Source: Nitrososphaera_A sp036522495 (GTDB lineage Archaea; Thermoproteota; Nitrososphaeria; Nitrososphaerales; Nitrososphaeraceae). From it: a stretch of DNA of 7,393 nucleotides. A program made the position numbers and the translations under genes. The notes below the pieces were generated by a model. That model made no database searches. It had not been told where the DNA came from and saw nothing but the letters and a program-made list of their open reading frames with translations. The stretch covers positions 1-7,393 of the forward strand of contig DATDFS010000309.1 in the NCBI GenBank assembly GCA_036522495.1, written 5' to 3'. Positions 1 through 5,971 of the stretch are shown one piece after another. The first letter of the stretch is position 1; each line of letters opens with the position of its first letter.

Positions 1-96
1 GTGCTGTTGCTGCTGGTTGTTTTTTGAGTAATTGTTAGAATTCTGGCTTAAACCGTGATTTTGTTGTGTGTGATCCGACGAGACCAATATAGTCAT
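1..96 (-). CDS. Partial hypothetical protein, Asn/Gln-rich N-terminus (runs off left edge)
   Basis: An open minus-strand frame begins at ATG (94-96) and stays open to base 1, giving 32 residues before the window ends. It starts MTILVSSDHTQQNHGLSQ and ends in an Asn/Gln-rich stretch (NNQQQQH). A second in-frame ATG lies three codons upstream at 103-105. The downstream one is preferred because the AT-rich box at 121-130 (minus strand ATTTTTAATA) then lies 25-34 nt upstream, right for a leaderless archaeal transcript. The polar, low-complexity start suggests a disordered N-terminal tail. No family can be recognised from this fragment. Chance openness over 96 bases is possible, so confidence is moderate. 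Confidence 0.45.
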   Translation of the reverse strand, partial: MTILVSSDHTQQNHGLSQNSNNYSKNNQQQQH

Positions 97-120
97 ATGT
101 ATCATATACACACAATAGGA

Positions 121-130
121 TATTAAAAAT
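121..130 (-). promoter_or_regulatory. TATA-like box for the left-edge minus-strand gene
   Basis: On the minus strand this reads ATTTTTAATA, 25-34 nt upstream of the ATG at 94-96. That spacing suits an archaeal TATA box driving a leaderless mRNA. The region is AT-rich throughout, so this is only suggestive. Confidence 0.35.
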
Positions 131-178
131 TCACATTACAAGGTTAGCTCTCCCATACGTATCTTCAAAAGTGCTATC

Positions 179-283
179 ATGATAACCGATGGTTCTTATA
201 TTATTGAAGCAAACCTCGCCTTATGGATGAATTCAATAGAGCTGACGTCTCCTGAAATGTTCTTGCAATGGATCACAAAATAA
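179..283 (+). CDS. Possible small ORF, 34 aa, unknown
   Basis: An ATG-started frame encodes 34 residues beginning MITDGSYIIEANLALW and ending at TAA. The same frame is stop-free back to about base 119, giving about 54 codons in all, but no start codon is obvious there. The composition is protein-like, with mixed hydrophobic and acidic residues and a Trp near the end. It could be a small gene, the tail of a decayed gene, or chance. No clear TATA box sits 25 nt upstream of the ATG. I do not recognise a family. Apart from this ORF and the left-edge promoter, I see nothing in the 97-381 spacer. Confidence 0.2.
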   Translation: MITDGSYIIEANLALWMNSIELTSPEMFLQWITK

Positions 284-381
284 TTCAACTCAAAGAAAGT
301 GAAAACCGAATCTAAAAATAGTTATTGAAATACATTAATTATTTCGTATGTTTTCACTATGTACGATTACGAAAAATTACG

Positions 382-573
382 ATGAACAGTCCATCAGATG
401 AATCTCTTATTTACAAAATGATCTTACGGATGACATCTTTGATTGGATATTTTATTTTATTGATTATAACTCTTAATAGGGAGATACCTCACAACACTTT
501 CTTAATAATGCCCATTGCTTTTTTTGTGAGGAAAATATCTAAAAATTGGTCCGTAGTATACAAAAATAACTAA
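382..573 (+). CDS. Small putative membrane protein (63 aa)
   Basis: Read from ATG at 382 this gives a 63-residue protein beginning MNSPSDESLIYKM. An upstream in-frame TTG at 325 would extend it to 82 residues, but that extension (KYINYFVCFHYVRLRK) has no supporting promoter. There are two hydrophobic stretches: a strong one at about residues 18-31 (TSLIGYFILLIITL) and a weaker one at about 38-48 (NTFLIMPIAFFV). A Lys-rich tail follows. This fits a one- or two-span membrane miniprotein with a basic cytoplasmic end. The next gene starts 60 bases downstream on the same strand, so co-transcription is possible. No family is recognised. Small AT-rich ORFs with hydrophobic translations also arise by chance. 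Confidence 0.35.
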   Translation: MNSPSDESLIYKMILRMTSLIGYFILLIITLNREIPHNTFLIMPIAFFVRKISKNWSVVYKNN

Positions 574-633
574 AAAAATGCCTGCAGAAATCCTCTTATA
601 CCAATCGATGCATTATTATTGAGAGTAACAAAA

Positions 634-1020
634 ATGTCTGAATTGCGTGAAATAAGAAATGTTTTTTCAGGACTGGAGACGTTATATCAAACATATCTTC
701 CAAAAGCGGATCCGATCCTCATTCATGACTTACTGATACGCGAGCAGGAAAAATCTGAACGTGCACCTTTTTACATGGTTGAAATATTTACAAACTCAAA
801 AATAAATTCGGAAGCGATGAAAGAACACATATACCAAACAACTGGAATGCTTCCTGCTATTTATGATAATGGAACGCATTATGTAACAAATCAAAGATTG
901 ACCTTGGAAATACTCAAGGAAATATGTGCTTCTGAAGATGTTTTGGAAGTTACAGGTGATTATACTGGTACATTGACAGGTAGGGGGGCATCACATGAAC
1001 CAAAAGAGCATCACGATTAA
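634..1020 (+). CDS. Conserved-looking cytosolic protein of unknown function (128 aa)
   Basis: The ATG at 634 is preferred over an in-frame TTG at 619 that would add only five residues. The protein is soluble and charged, with no signal peptide or membrane span. It appears as alternating helix and strand: an N-terminal helix (about 2-25), a helix with the acidic/basic run LLIREQEKSER, a strand YMVEIFTN, and then GMLPAIYDNGTHYVTN (about 71-86). A helix QRLTLEILKEI (about 87-97) and a Gly-rich tail VTGDYTGTLTGRGASHEP follow, and the end is His-rich. The Gly- and Tyr-rich motifs look like constrained positions. I have an unverified impression of similar small proteins in Nitrososphaerales genomes but cannot name a domain. 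An AT-rich box (CTTATACC, about 594-601) lies roughly 35 nt upstream of the ATG. Confidence 0.7.
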   Translation: MSELREIRNVFSGLETLYQTYLPKADPILIHDLLIREQEKSERAPFYMVEIFTNSKINSEAMKEHIYQTTGMLPAIYDNGTHYVTNQRLTLEILKEICASEDVLEVTGDYTGTLTGRGASHEPKEHHD

Positions 1021-1049
1021 CGTTGTATCATCAGACTTAATTTCTAGAC

Positions 1050-1067
1050 CCTCTTATAGAAAAGAGG
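1050..1067 (+). terminator. Hairpin after the 634-1020 gene, weak terminator candidate
   Basis: CCTCTT (1050-1055) pairs perfectly with AAGAGG (1062-1067) around a 6-nt loop, 30 bases after the stop at 1020. No strong T-run follows directly; TTTTT comes only near 1100. It may be a weak terminator, an RNA stability element, or part of the leader of the next gene. Confidence 0.3.
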
Positions 1068-1078
1068 CTGGTTGATAG

Positions 1079-1088
1079 GATATAAATA
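1079..1088 (+). promoter_or_regulatory. TATA-like box upstream of the oligopeptidase leader
   Basis: The sequence GATATAAATA around 1079-1088 is the best TATA match between the two plus-strand genes. A transcript starting about 25 nt downstream would begin near the ATG at 1107, well before the oligopeptidase start at 1229. The gene would then have a 5' leader of about 120 nt, long for an archaeon of this kind. A weaker AT-rich alternative (CATACAAAAT, 1174-1183) lies closer to the TTG at 1202. Confidence 0.4.
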
Positions 1089-1149
1089 AGGAGAGTTACT
1101 TTTTCCATGGTGTCTAACTACAGCATTGATTTGGTCATCGTTGTATAAC

Positions 1150-1175
1150 TGCCCGACATAGCAAAAGCGCGGGCA
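1150..1175 (+). other. GC-rich hairpin in the oligopeptidase leader
   Basis: TGCCCG (1150-1155) pairs perfectly with CGGGCA (1170-1175) around a 14-nt loop. It is the most GC-rich structure in an otherwise AT-rich spacer. It starts two bases after the stop of the 13-codon ORF at 1107-1148 and lies 27 nt upstream of TTG 1202 and 54 nt upstream of ATG 1229. A role in the 5' leader is possible; chance is not excluded. Confidence 0.3.
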
Positions 1176-1228
1176 TACAAAATTCGATCATAAAGTTCTA
1201 ATTGGTTACAAATGTCAAACTGCACTAT

Positions 1229-3031
1229 ATGACTCTCTCTGTGCTCCCCAAAGTTGGAGCTTGGAATCTAGACGATCTCGTTAAAGACCCAAATGGGAAT
1301 GAATTTCAAGAATTTCTGAAATGCATCAAGAAGGATGCAGCTGATTTTGAAAATAGGTGCAAATTTCATGACGATATGTCAATATCAGATTTTGAAAATT
1401 TACTGCATTTTATAGAAAACATAACAGAAAGGATCAATATTGCTAGTGGATATGCTCAACTGAGGTATTCTGCCGATACTTCTTCAAATGAGGCTGCTTC
1501 TCTTGTGACAAAAATGGACTTGTTAGAATCGTATGTTGCAAATAAGTTGATATCCTTTGACTTGTGGTTCAAAAAAGGAATTGATGAGCAGAATGCTAGA
1601 AGATTAATAGAATCAGCACCGTTTGAATACAGAGAATACCTCAAACACAAGCGGTTACTTGCGCGACACACCCTAACTGAACCTGAAGAGAAAATTATCA
1701 GTACTCTGGAAGTTACAGGTACCAATGCACTAATCAAGATCTACGATAGAATGACAAGTGGTTTTGAATTTATCATAACTACTAAAAGAGGAAATAGGAT
1801 CGTAAAGAAGAAGTTTTCAAATAAAGAGAAAATGCTCTCTCTCATACGTGGACCTAAGCCGGAGGAGAGAAAAGCAGCGTACAAGTCTCTTTTGCAAGTG
1901 TTTGAGAAAAATAGCGGAGTATTAGGTGAAATCTACCTAAATCGAGTAATTGAGTGGCGGGATGAATACATGGACTTACGCGGGTTCAAATCACCCATCT
2001 CTGTTCTAAATGTTTACAATAATTTAGATGATGCAACAGTGGATACCCTGCTTGCGGTATGTAGACGGAACTCTGGAGTTTTCCATGAATATTTTACAGA
2101 AAAGGCGAAAATGCTTGGCGTTAAGAAGTTGCAAAGGTACCACCTATATGCTCCTTTATCACTAAAATCCCGTTATCAAAGACGATTTACTTATGATAAA
2201 GCTGTTGATATAGTACTCAAAACATTCGAGGATTTTAATCCGCAATTTAGAGAATTTGCAGAACGAGTTTTTAATGAACAACATGTCGATTCACAAATCA
2301 GGAAGAATAAGCAGGGAGGAGCATTTTGTTCTACGATAATCCCTAAAAAGACTCCCTATGTTCTTCTAAATTTCGATAGCAAGTCTAGAGACGTCTCAAC
2401 GATGGCGCATGAGTTTGGACATGCGATTCATAGCTTGGCAGCTTCTGATAAGCCAATATCTGTGTCACACGCTCCCCTTCCACTAGCTGAGACTGCTTCG
2501 GTGTTTGCGGAAACGCTATTAAACGACAAGTTATCTAAGAACTTGCCTGGAAAAGAACGTAAGTTACTGCTTGCAGAACAAATAGATGATATGTATGCTA
2601 CCATAATGAGGCAAGCCTATTTTACCCTCTTTGAAATTGATGCACACAAAATGATTGCTGAGCAGAATGCGACGATAGACGAGGTTTCCGAATTATATTT
2701 CAATAATTTGAATGAACAGCTTGGCAATTCGATAGATATTTCTCCTGATTTTAAGTGGGAATGGCTATACATTCCTCACTTTTACCATACGCCATTCTAC
2801 TGCTATGCATACTCATTTGGGAACTTATTGGTTATGTCTTTGTACCAACAGTTCGAGATAGAAGGAAGTTCATTCATACCTAGGTATTTAAAAATACTTT
2901 CAGCTGGAGGATCACGAAAATCTGAAGACTTACTGCAGGAATCAGGAATTAATATTTCTCATCATGAATTTTGGCAGCAGGGCTTTGATCTAGTTTCAGA
3001 GAAGATACGAGAATTTAGAGACATGGCCTAA
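1229..3031 (+). CDS. pepF: M3-family oligoendopeptidase F (zinc metallopeptidase, 600 aa)
   Basis: This is a cytosolic zinc endopeptidase that cleaves short peptides, finishing protein turnover after the proteasome. Numbering from ATG 1229, the active site HEFGH is at 394-398: His394 and His398 bind zinc and Glu395 is the catalytic base. The third zinc ligand is Glu421 in LPLAETASVFAE, 27 residues after His394, as in M3 peptidases. The C-terminal substrate-binding motif YIPHFYHTPFYCYAYSFGN (514-532) is present, followed by the usual SAGGSRKSEDLL and FWQQGF tail. The N-terminal two-thirds is the helical M3 lobe, starting near WNLDDL. Length matches the family at about 600 residues and no key residue is missing. 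A TTG at 1202, directly after an in-frame stop, would add nine residues. ATG is preferred because the family motif begins soon after it. There is no signal peptide. It appears monocistronic: upstream spacing is 208 nt and the downstream neighbour is a minus-strand pseudogene. Confidence 0.95.
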   Translation: MTLSVLPKVGAWNLDDLVKDPNGNEFQEFLKCIKKDAADFENRCKFHDDMSISDFENLLHFIENITERINIASGYAQLRYSADTSSNEAASLVTKMDLLESYVANKLISFDLWFKKGIDEQNARRLIESAPFEYREYLKHKRLLARHTLTEPEEKIISTLEVTGTNALIKIYDRMTSGFEFIITTKRGNRIVKKKFSNKEKMLSLIRGPKPEERKAAYKSLLQVFEKNSGVLGEIYLNRVIEWRDEYMDLRGFKSPISVLNVYNNLDDATVDTLLAVCRRNSGVFHEYFTEKAKMLGVKKLQRYHLYAPLSLKSRYQRRFTYDKAVDIVLKTFEDFNPQFREFAERVFNEQHVDSQIRKNKQGGAFCSTIIPKKTPYVLLNFDSKSRDVSTMAHEFGHAIHSLAASDKPISVSHAPLPLAETASVFAETLLNDKLSKNLPGKERKLLLAEQIDDMYATIMRQAYFTLFEIDAHKMIAEQNATIDEVSELYFNNLNEQLGNSIDISPDFKWEWLYIPHFYHTPFYCYAYSFGNLLVMSLYQQFEIEGSSFIPRYLKILSAGGSRKSEDLLQESGINISHHEFWQQGFDLVSEKIREFRDMA

Positions 3032-3135
3032 AATTAATAGAGGAGTATCGCACTATTGTACTTTACAACGTGTAATCTTTAGACTTTGTATAATCTAATA
3101 ACGATTGTCGTCAAGATTTCAGTCAATCCAATTTC

Positions 3136-3687
3136 CTAGGCTAGCTTCAAAAGACCATTTTCCAATACGGGTAAATTTTTATTATAAATTGCAGCGGCTG
3201 GATGAAAAGTTAAGAAATACTTTCATCCGTTCTTTTACACAATTTTTCCTCTGTTTATACTAATCGATTTTCCACCAAGGAGTGAAGAATATCAGATACT
3301 TGCCAAGCTACAGATAATTTTTGGTGAGATAAGAGAAAATTTGAATTTGCCTTTCAAGATACGGCCCACATGTGTCTGCTAACATTCCTCAGGTACCCGG
3401 TTACCAGGTGGTCGACATTTTACTCGGTTTGTTATAAACACCTCGGATCTTGTTATTCCTGCTTTTTCCATTGCTGTACTTAAGATGCTACCTGCCGTTC
3501 CCACAAATAGTTTTCCCTTTTCATCTTCATTTTTACCTGGCGCTTCCGTATAAATACTAATTTAGCAGAAATAAATGTGTCCTTCGCCTGACACTGCATT
3601 CTATCTGCTTCTTGAAAGTTGCTACATGGACGTCCGATGATTTCACCCGTAATTTTTTTGAGTCATCAGACTAATATCCTTGTTCAT
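3136..3687 (-). pseudogene. Decayed family-4 uracil-DNA glycosylase (4Fe-4S type)
   Basis: Family-4 UDGs remove uracil from DNA and carry a 4Fe-4S cluster. Reading the minus strand from ATG 3687 and joining frames reconstructs almost the whole protein. In order: NAVSGEGH (about 3600-3577), FISAKLVFI in a shifted frame, then EAPGKNEDEKGKLFVGTAGS (about 3546-3487). Next come ITRSEVFITNRVKCRPPG and NRVPEE (to about 3387), DTCGPYLERQIQIF in another frame, SLISPKIIC, LLGGKSISINRGKIV, and the motif HPAAA (3204-3190) with IYNKNLPVLE. Damage includes frameshifts near the poly-A at about 3653, before NAV, around GEGH, at the Gly before EAPG, and either side of DTCGPYL. In-frame TGA, TAA and TGA codons fall in the C-terminal third. 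The first cluster Cys appears as CGT (Arg, 3632-3630); the second (3626-3624), VKC and DTC cysteines remain. No intact ORF survives. The right end is approximate. Confidence 0.85.
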
Positions 3688-3715
3688 TCAGGATACTATT
3701 CCACAGTTATTATTA

Positions 3716-3743
3716 TGGTATAGCTATTATAATTATCATACCA
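3716..3743. repeat. Imperfect palindrome upstream of the UDG pseudogene
   Basis: TGGTAT (3716-3721) and ATACCA (3738-3743) form outer arms around a centred 8-bp palindrome ATTATAAT. It lies 29-56 bases upstream of the pseudogene's ATG on the minus strand, in the position of a promoter or operator. It may be the remains of the dead gene's control region. The AT-rich core could arise by chance. Confidence 0.3.
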
Positions 3744-3793
3744 AGTATACAATGTAAATGCGGTCAATCTTATATGCAGTTAATCGCCTGATA

Positions 3794-3814
3794 TATACCT
3801 AGTTAGCTAGTATA
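3794..3814. repeat. Short inverted repeat in the 3688-3959 spacer
   Basis: TATAC-TAG pairs with CTA-GTATA around a TTAG loop with one bulged C, giving eight paired positions. It sits between the divergent UDG pseudogene and the secreted-protein gene at 3960, about 146 nt from the latter. No function is assigned. Apart from this, the palindrome at 3716-3743 and the TATA box at 3931, I see nothing else in the 272-base spacer. Confidence 0.25.
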
Positions 3815-3930
3815 AAGGAACTCTAGATCGTTCTTATAGATGGGTTCATTCTAATGGCTCCAATATCCATTACGATTAATTCATAAGACATTCTCGGCTC
3901 GTACTATGCTTAAGTAACATCGGTTCGGAA

Positions 3931-3940
3931 TATTTTTATA
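3931..3940 (+). promoter_or_regulatory. TATA-like box for the secreted protein at 3960
   Basis: TATTTTTATA lies 20-29 nt upstream of ATG 3960, about right for a leaderless archaeal transcript. No Shine-Dalgarno-like sequence precedes the start, in agreement with this. Confidence 0.5.
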
Positions 3941-3959
3941 ATGACTTTAAAAATATGGT

Positions 3960-4460
3960 ATGCGAATGAATTTTGAATTAATAACATTATTGCTCAGCTT
4001 TGCATTAATTTCGTCTCCTATCTGGACAAACGTTTCCCATGCCCAGCTGCTGCAACCTGGAGCAGGAAACGATTTGTTGCCTCAAAAAGTAATTCCAGGT
4101 AGAGCATTGTCACCCAAAGCCGGCCTATCACCATTGTTGCACGCTGTAAGAATAACTTCGCCTACCAAAGGTCAACAAGTAACAGTCGGTAAAGATCTTA
4201 TGATTGCAGGTATTTCTAGATCTGATGCTACATCTCATTGCCAAGTATCTGTAATTGTAAATTCCGTAAAACCATATCAGAATGCTACAGCAAATGGTCC
4301 TGGCGGCGCATCAGATTATTCTAAATGGAACTTTGTACTTACTTCCAAATATACTGCCATAAAACAGGGACCAAATAATAAAATCACAGCTAAACAATCG
4401 TGCACTACCATTCCTGGGAAGGCGTCTTTTTATAGTGTAAATGTTACTGGTGTTAGCTAG
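3960..4460 (+). CDS. Small secreted Ig-like protein (166 aa)
   Basis: A signal peptide is clear: basic MRMN, a hydrophobic core at about residues 5-20, and a likely cleavage site SHA-QLL after Ala28. A Pro/Gly-rich linker (29-62) follows, then one beta-sandwich-like domain starting ITSPTKGQQVTVGKDLMIAG (65-84). That opening is typical of Ig-like or FN3-like adhesion modules. The domain holds GPGGASDYSKWNF (113-125) and ends at YSVNVTGVS. Two cysteines, Cys94 and Cys148, sit in the domain and could form a disulfide outside the cell. From recollection only, Nitrososphaerales secreted proteins carry this domain with a Pro/Thr-rich tail. Here the frame ends in TAG then TAA directly after the domain, and a Pro-rich tail-like sequence follows in another frame, so the gene may be C-terminally truncated. 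Function is unknown; a cell-surface or matrix role is likely. It converges on the cupredoxin-like gene. Confidence 0.75.
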   Translation: MRMNFELITLLLSFALISSPIWTNVSHAQLLQPGAGNDLLPQKVIPGRALSPKAGLSPLLHAVRITSPTKGQQVTVGKDLMIAGISRSDATSHCQVSVIVNSVKPYQNATANGPGGASDYSKWNFVLTSKYTAIKQGPNNKITAKQSCTTIPGKASFYSVNVTGVS

Positions 4461-4461
4461 T

Positions 4462-4635
4462 AATGTTCCTCCTGCCCCAAGAGGCAATCCAACACTGTCT
4501 CCACCATAATCCTCATACAAGACAACGTCTGTTGCAGCAGCAAAAGATGGTGAACATGTGCGTTTCCAGCTTTTCTACGGATTTGCAAATCCATGTAGTT
4601 TGTTGTTTCAACGCGGGTAAATGGCGTATTTATCT
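4462..4635 (+). pseudogene. Possible out-of-frame tail of the secreted protein
   Basis: Starting two bases after the TAG at 4458-4460, the +1 frame reads NVPPAPRGNPTLSPP, a stop, then SSYKTTSVAAAKDGEHV and onward to a second stop near 4618. A Pro-rich spacer followed by Ser/Thr/Ala-rich sequence is what one expects after an Ig-like domain in a secreted archaeal protein. This may be a former C-terminal tail cut off by frameshift and stop mutations. The remaining bases to 4709 show no convincing gene. An overlapping 86-codon frame (4463-4723) looks like chance. Confidence 0.3.
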
Positions 4636-4709
4636 CGAAGAGGGCAATGAACGAATCATCTTTATCCGTTATCCGGATCTACTCTTTATTGTGCTTTCTG
4701 TCACAATCA

Positions 4710-5792
4710 TTATCTCACCGTGATCTTACCAGTCATCCATGGATGGAAAATGTCAAAGTAATCATACCTCCCTGCTTTGTTAAACTTTACTGTAAAAGTA
4801 TTTGCAGAGCTAGGAAACGAGCCTTCCTTTCCCGTAGGAAGGAGAAAACCTGAGTTAATGTATTTTTCACTACCGTTTACGGTATAATTTGCACTAAGCT
4901 TGCTCACATTGAGAAACTTTGCAACACCAGATGACTCTATTACGATTGGTTTGAATGCTCTCTCGTTAAGAGCTATCATATTACTTGTTCTATTCTGGCC
5001 AGGCAACAGTGTAGGTTGAGTATTAGAACCAGGAGGGACCGAGATTAATTTGGTCGTAGTCGGAATAGAAAACGGAGCGAATACACCCGCCCTGTATTTA
5101 TCGTCTAGCACAAGTGTAACAGTATGTGGTTCTGCTACATGAGACGGGTTGTACCAGGTTATACTCTGGCCTATTTTAACTTCAATTTTTGATGGAAAAA
5201 ATTGATTCAGTGAGATTGTATTGTTTGTTTGCCCTGTCATAATCTTTACTGAAAATGGATAGTGCTCTAAGAAGAATTTTGCACTAACGCTTTTTTCCTC
5301 ACTTGCTATATTAGCTTCATTCAAGAAGAAGAGATTGTAGGTTTTACCTATGGGTAGGGACATATTTATATAACTATTAGAACTGATCTGGTCAATAATA
5401 TATGAAGAACATGATGAAGGCTGATAAGGAATGGCACACTTACTTGCATCTACAACGTACAAATGAATAGCAGGCACAGCTCCGCCCTTTATAGAATAGC
5501 TCCCAAGCAACCTTGCGCCGAACCCTTCCCCAGGAACAGACAAGGTGAAAATTTTGCTTTGATTGCCCGCAGGAATCTGTATGTTTTCATTAACTATAGT
5601 ATCATTGACAAGCTGATTGTATTTGTACGTTCCACTTTGAGAGGCTTTTATATTTCCATTGTCGAGGCCAACACCTTGTATCAATCCTTTTGCCGAAGAG
5701 CCAATGCTAAGTTCAAGCAACATAGCCGTCGATAGTATCATCATGCTCAGGGTTAGGGTTACTAGAACTCCAATCTTTCTTTCTCGCTCCAC
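4710..5792 (-). CDS. Secreted cupredoxin-like protein with altered type-1 copper motif (360 aa)
   Basis: The start is GTG at 5792, directly after an in-frame stop, with a TATA-like box 19-28 nt upstream. A basic stretch MERERK and a hydrophobic helix (7-30) form a signal peptide or membrane anchor. Residues about 70-178 (from IQIPAGNQSKIFTLSVPG to AKFFLEHY) resemble GOLD/emp24-like beta-sandwich domains of other archaeal secreted proteins. Cys119 and Cys128 could form a disulfide. From about 195 a cupredoxin domain follows, with VKIGQSITWYN and EPHTVTLV, where His223 is the expected first copper ligand. The domain ends YDYFDIFHPWMTGKITV. His350 and Met353 fit the last two type-1 ligands, but the Cys position is Asp347. 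An electron-transfer blue-copper site is therefore unlikely. It could bind copper in a type-2 manner, bind another metal, or be structural. Thaumarchaea use many copper proteins outside the membrane, which suits this setting. Confidence 0.85.
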   Translation of the reverse strand: MERERKIGVLVTLTLSMMILSTAMLLELSIGSSAKGLIQGVGLDNGNIKASQSGTYKYNQLVNDTIVNENIQIPAGNQSKIFTLSVPGEGFGARLLGSYSIKGGAVPAIHLYVVDASKCAIPYQPSSCSSYIIDQISSNSYINMSLPIGKTYNLFFLNEANIASEEKSVSAKFFLEHYPFSVKIMTGQTNNTISLNQFFPSKIEVKIGQSITWYNPSHVAEPHTVTLVLDDKYRAGVFAPFSIPTTTKLISVPPGSNTQPTLLPGQNRTSNMIALNERAFKPIVIESSGVAKFLNVSKLSANYTVNGSEKYINSGFLLPTGKEGSFPSSANTFTVKFNKAGRYDYFDIFHPWMTGKITVR

Positions 5793-5810
5793 TTATTATG
5801 ATAGACAGGA

Positions 5811-5820
5811 TAAATATTTA
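5811..5820 (-). promoter_or_regulatory. TATA-like box for the cupredoxin-like gene
   Basis: Minus-strand TAAATATTTA lies 19-28 nt upstream of GTG 5792. This supports the GTG as the start of a leaderless mRNA, since a stop codon directly precedes it in frame. A perfect 13-base inverted repeat, AACTAT-T-ATAGTT (5865-5877), lies about 45 nt further upstream and could be a regulator site, though its AT-rich make-up makes chance likely. Confidence 0.5.
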
Positions 5821-5971
5821 CGTGCTGTGGAAACAATCGTTAGCAAAACATCGAGAGGCGATAAAACTATTATAGTTATATATACAACGCACAGTTAACC
5901 TGTGGTATGGTTGCTGAACACATTTCTTTTGCTAGAATATAAACCTTGACAGCATGAATGTTTGCATGTAT

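Noticed and set aside
91..107. ATATG-TAT-CATAT inverted repeat at the left-edge gene start
   Set aside because: It is very short, AT-rich and overlaps the start codon; it is probably chance.
1150..1175. Possible tRNA or small structured RNA around the GCCCG/CGGGC stem
   Set aside because: No cloverleaf, T-loop or anticodon arm can be drawn; only a single short hairpin is present.
1456..1737. Minus-strand 93-codon frame inside the oligopeptidase gene
   Set aside because: It overlaps a confidently assigned M3 peptidase on the other strand and shows no domain or promoter.
4311..4520. Minus-strand 69-codon frame over the end of the secreted-protein gene
   Set aside because: It is antisense to the Ig-like domain coding region and has no recognisable features.
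4463..4723. Plus-strand 86-codon frame after the secreted-protein gene
   Set aside because: It runs into the end of the convergent cupredoxin-like gene, has an odd His/Gln/Cys-rich start, and conflicts with the more sensible Pro-rich reading of the neighbouring frame.
4647..4853. Plus-strand 68-codon frame
   Set aside because: It is mostly antisense to the conserved C-terminal motif of the cupredoxin-like protein.
5463..5898. Two overlapping plus-strand frames (5463-5735 and 5659-5898)
   Set aside because: They are antisense to the signal-peptide and GOLD-like coding region and its promoter, with low-quality translations.
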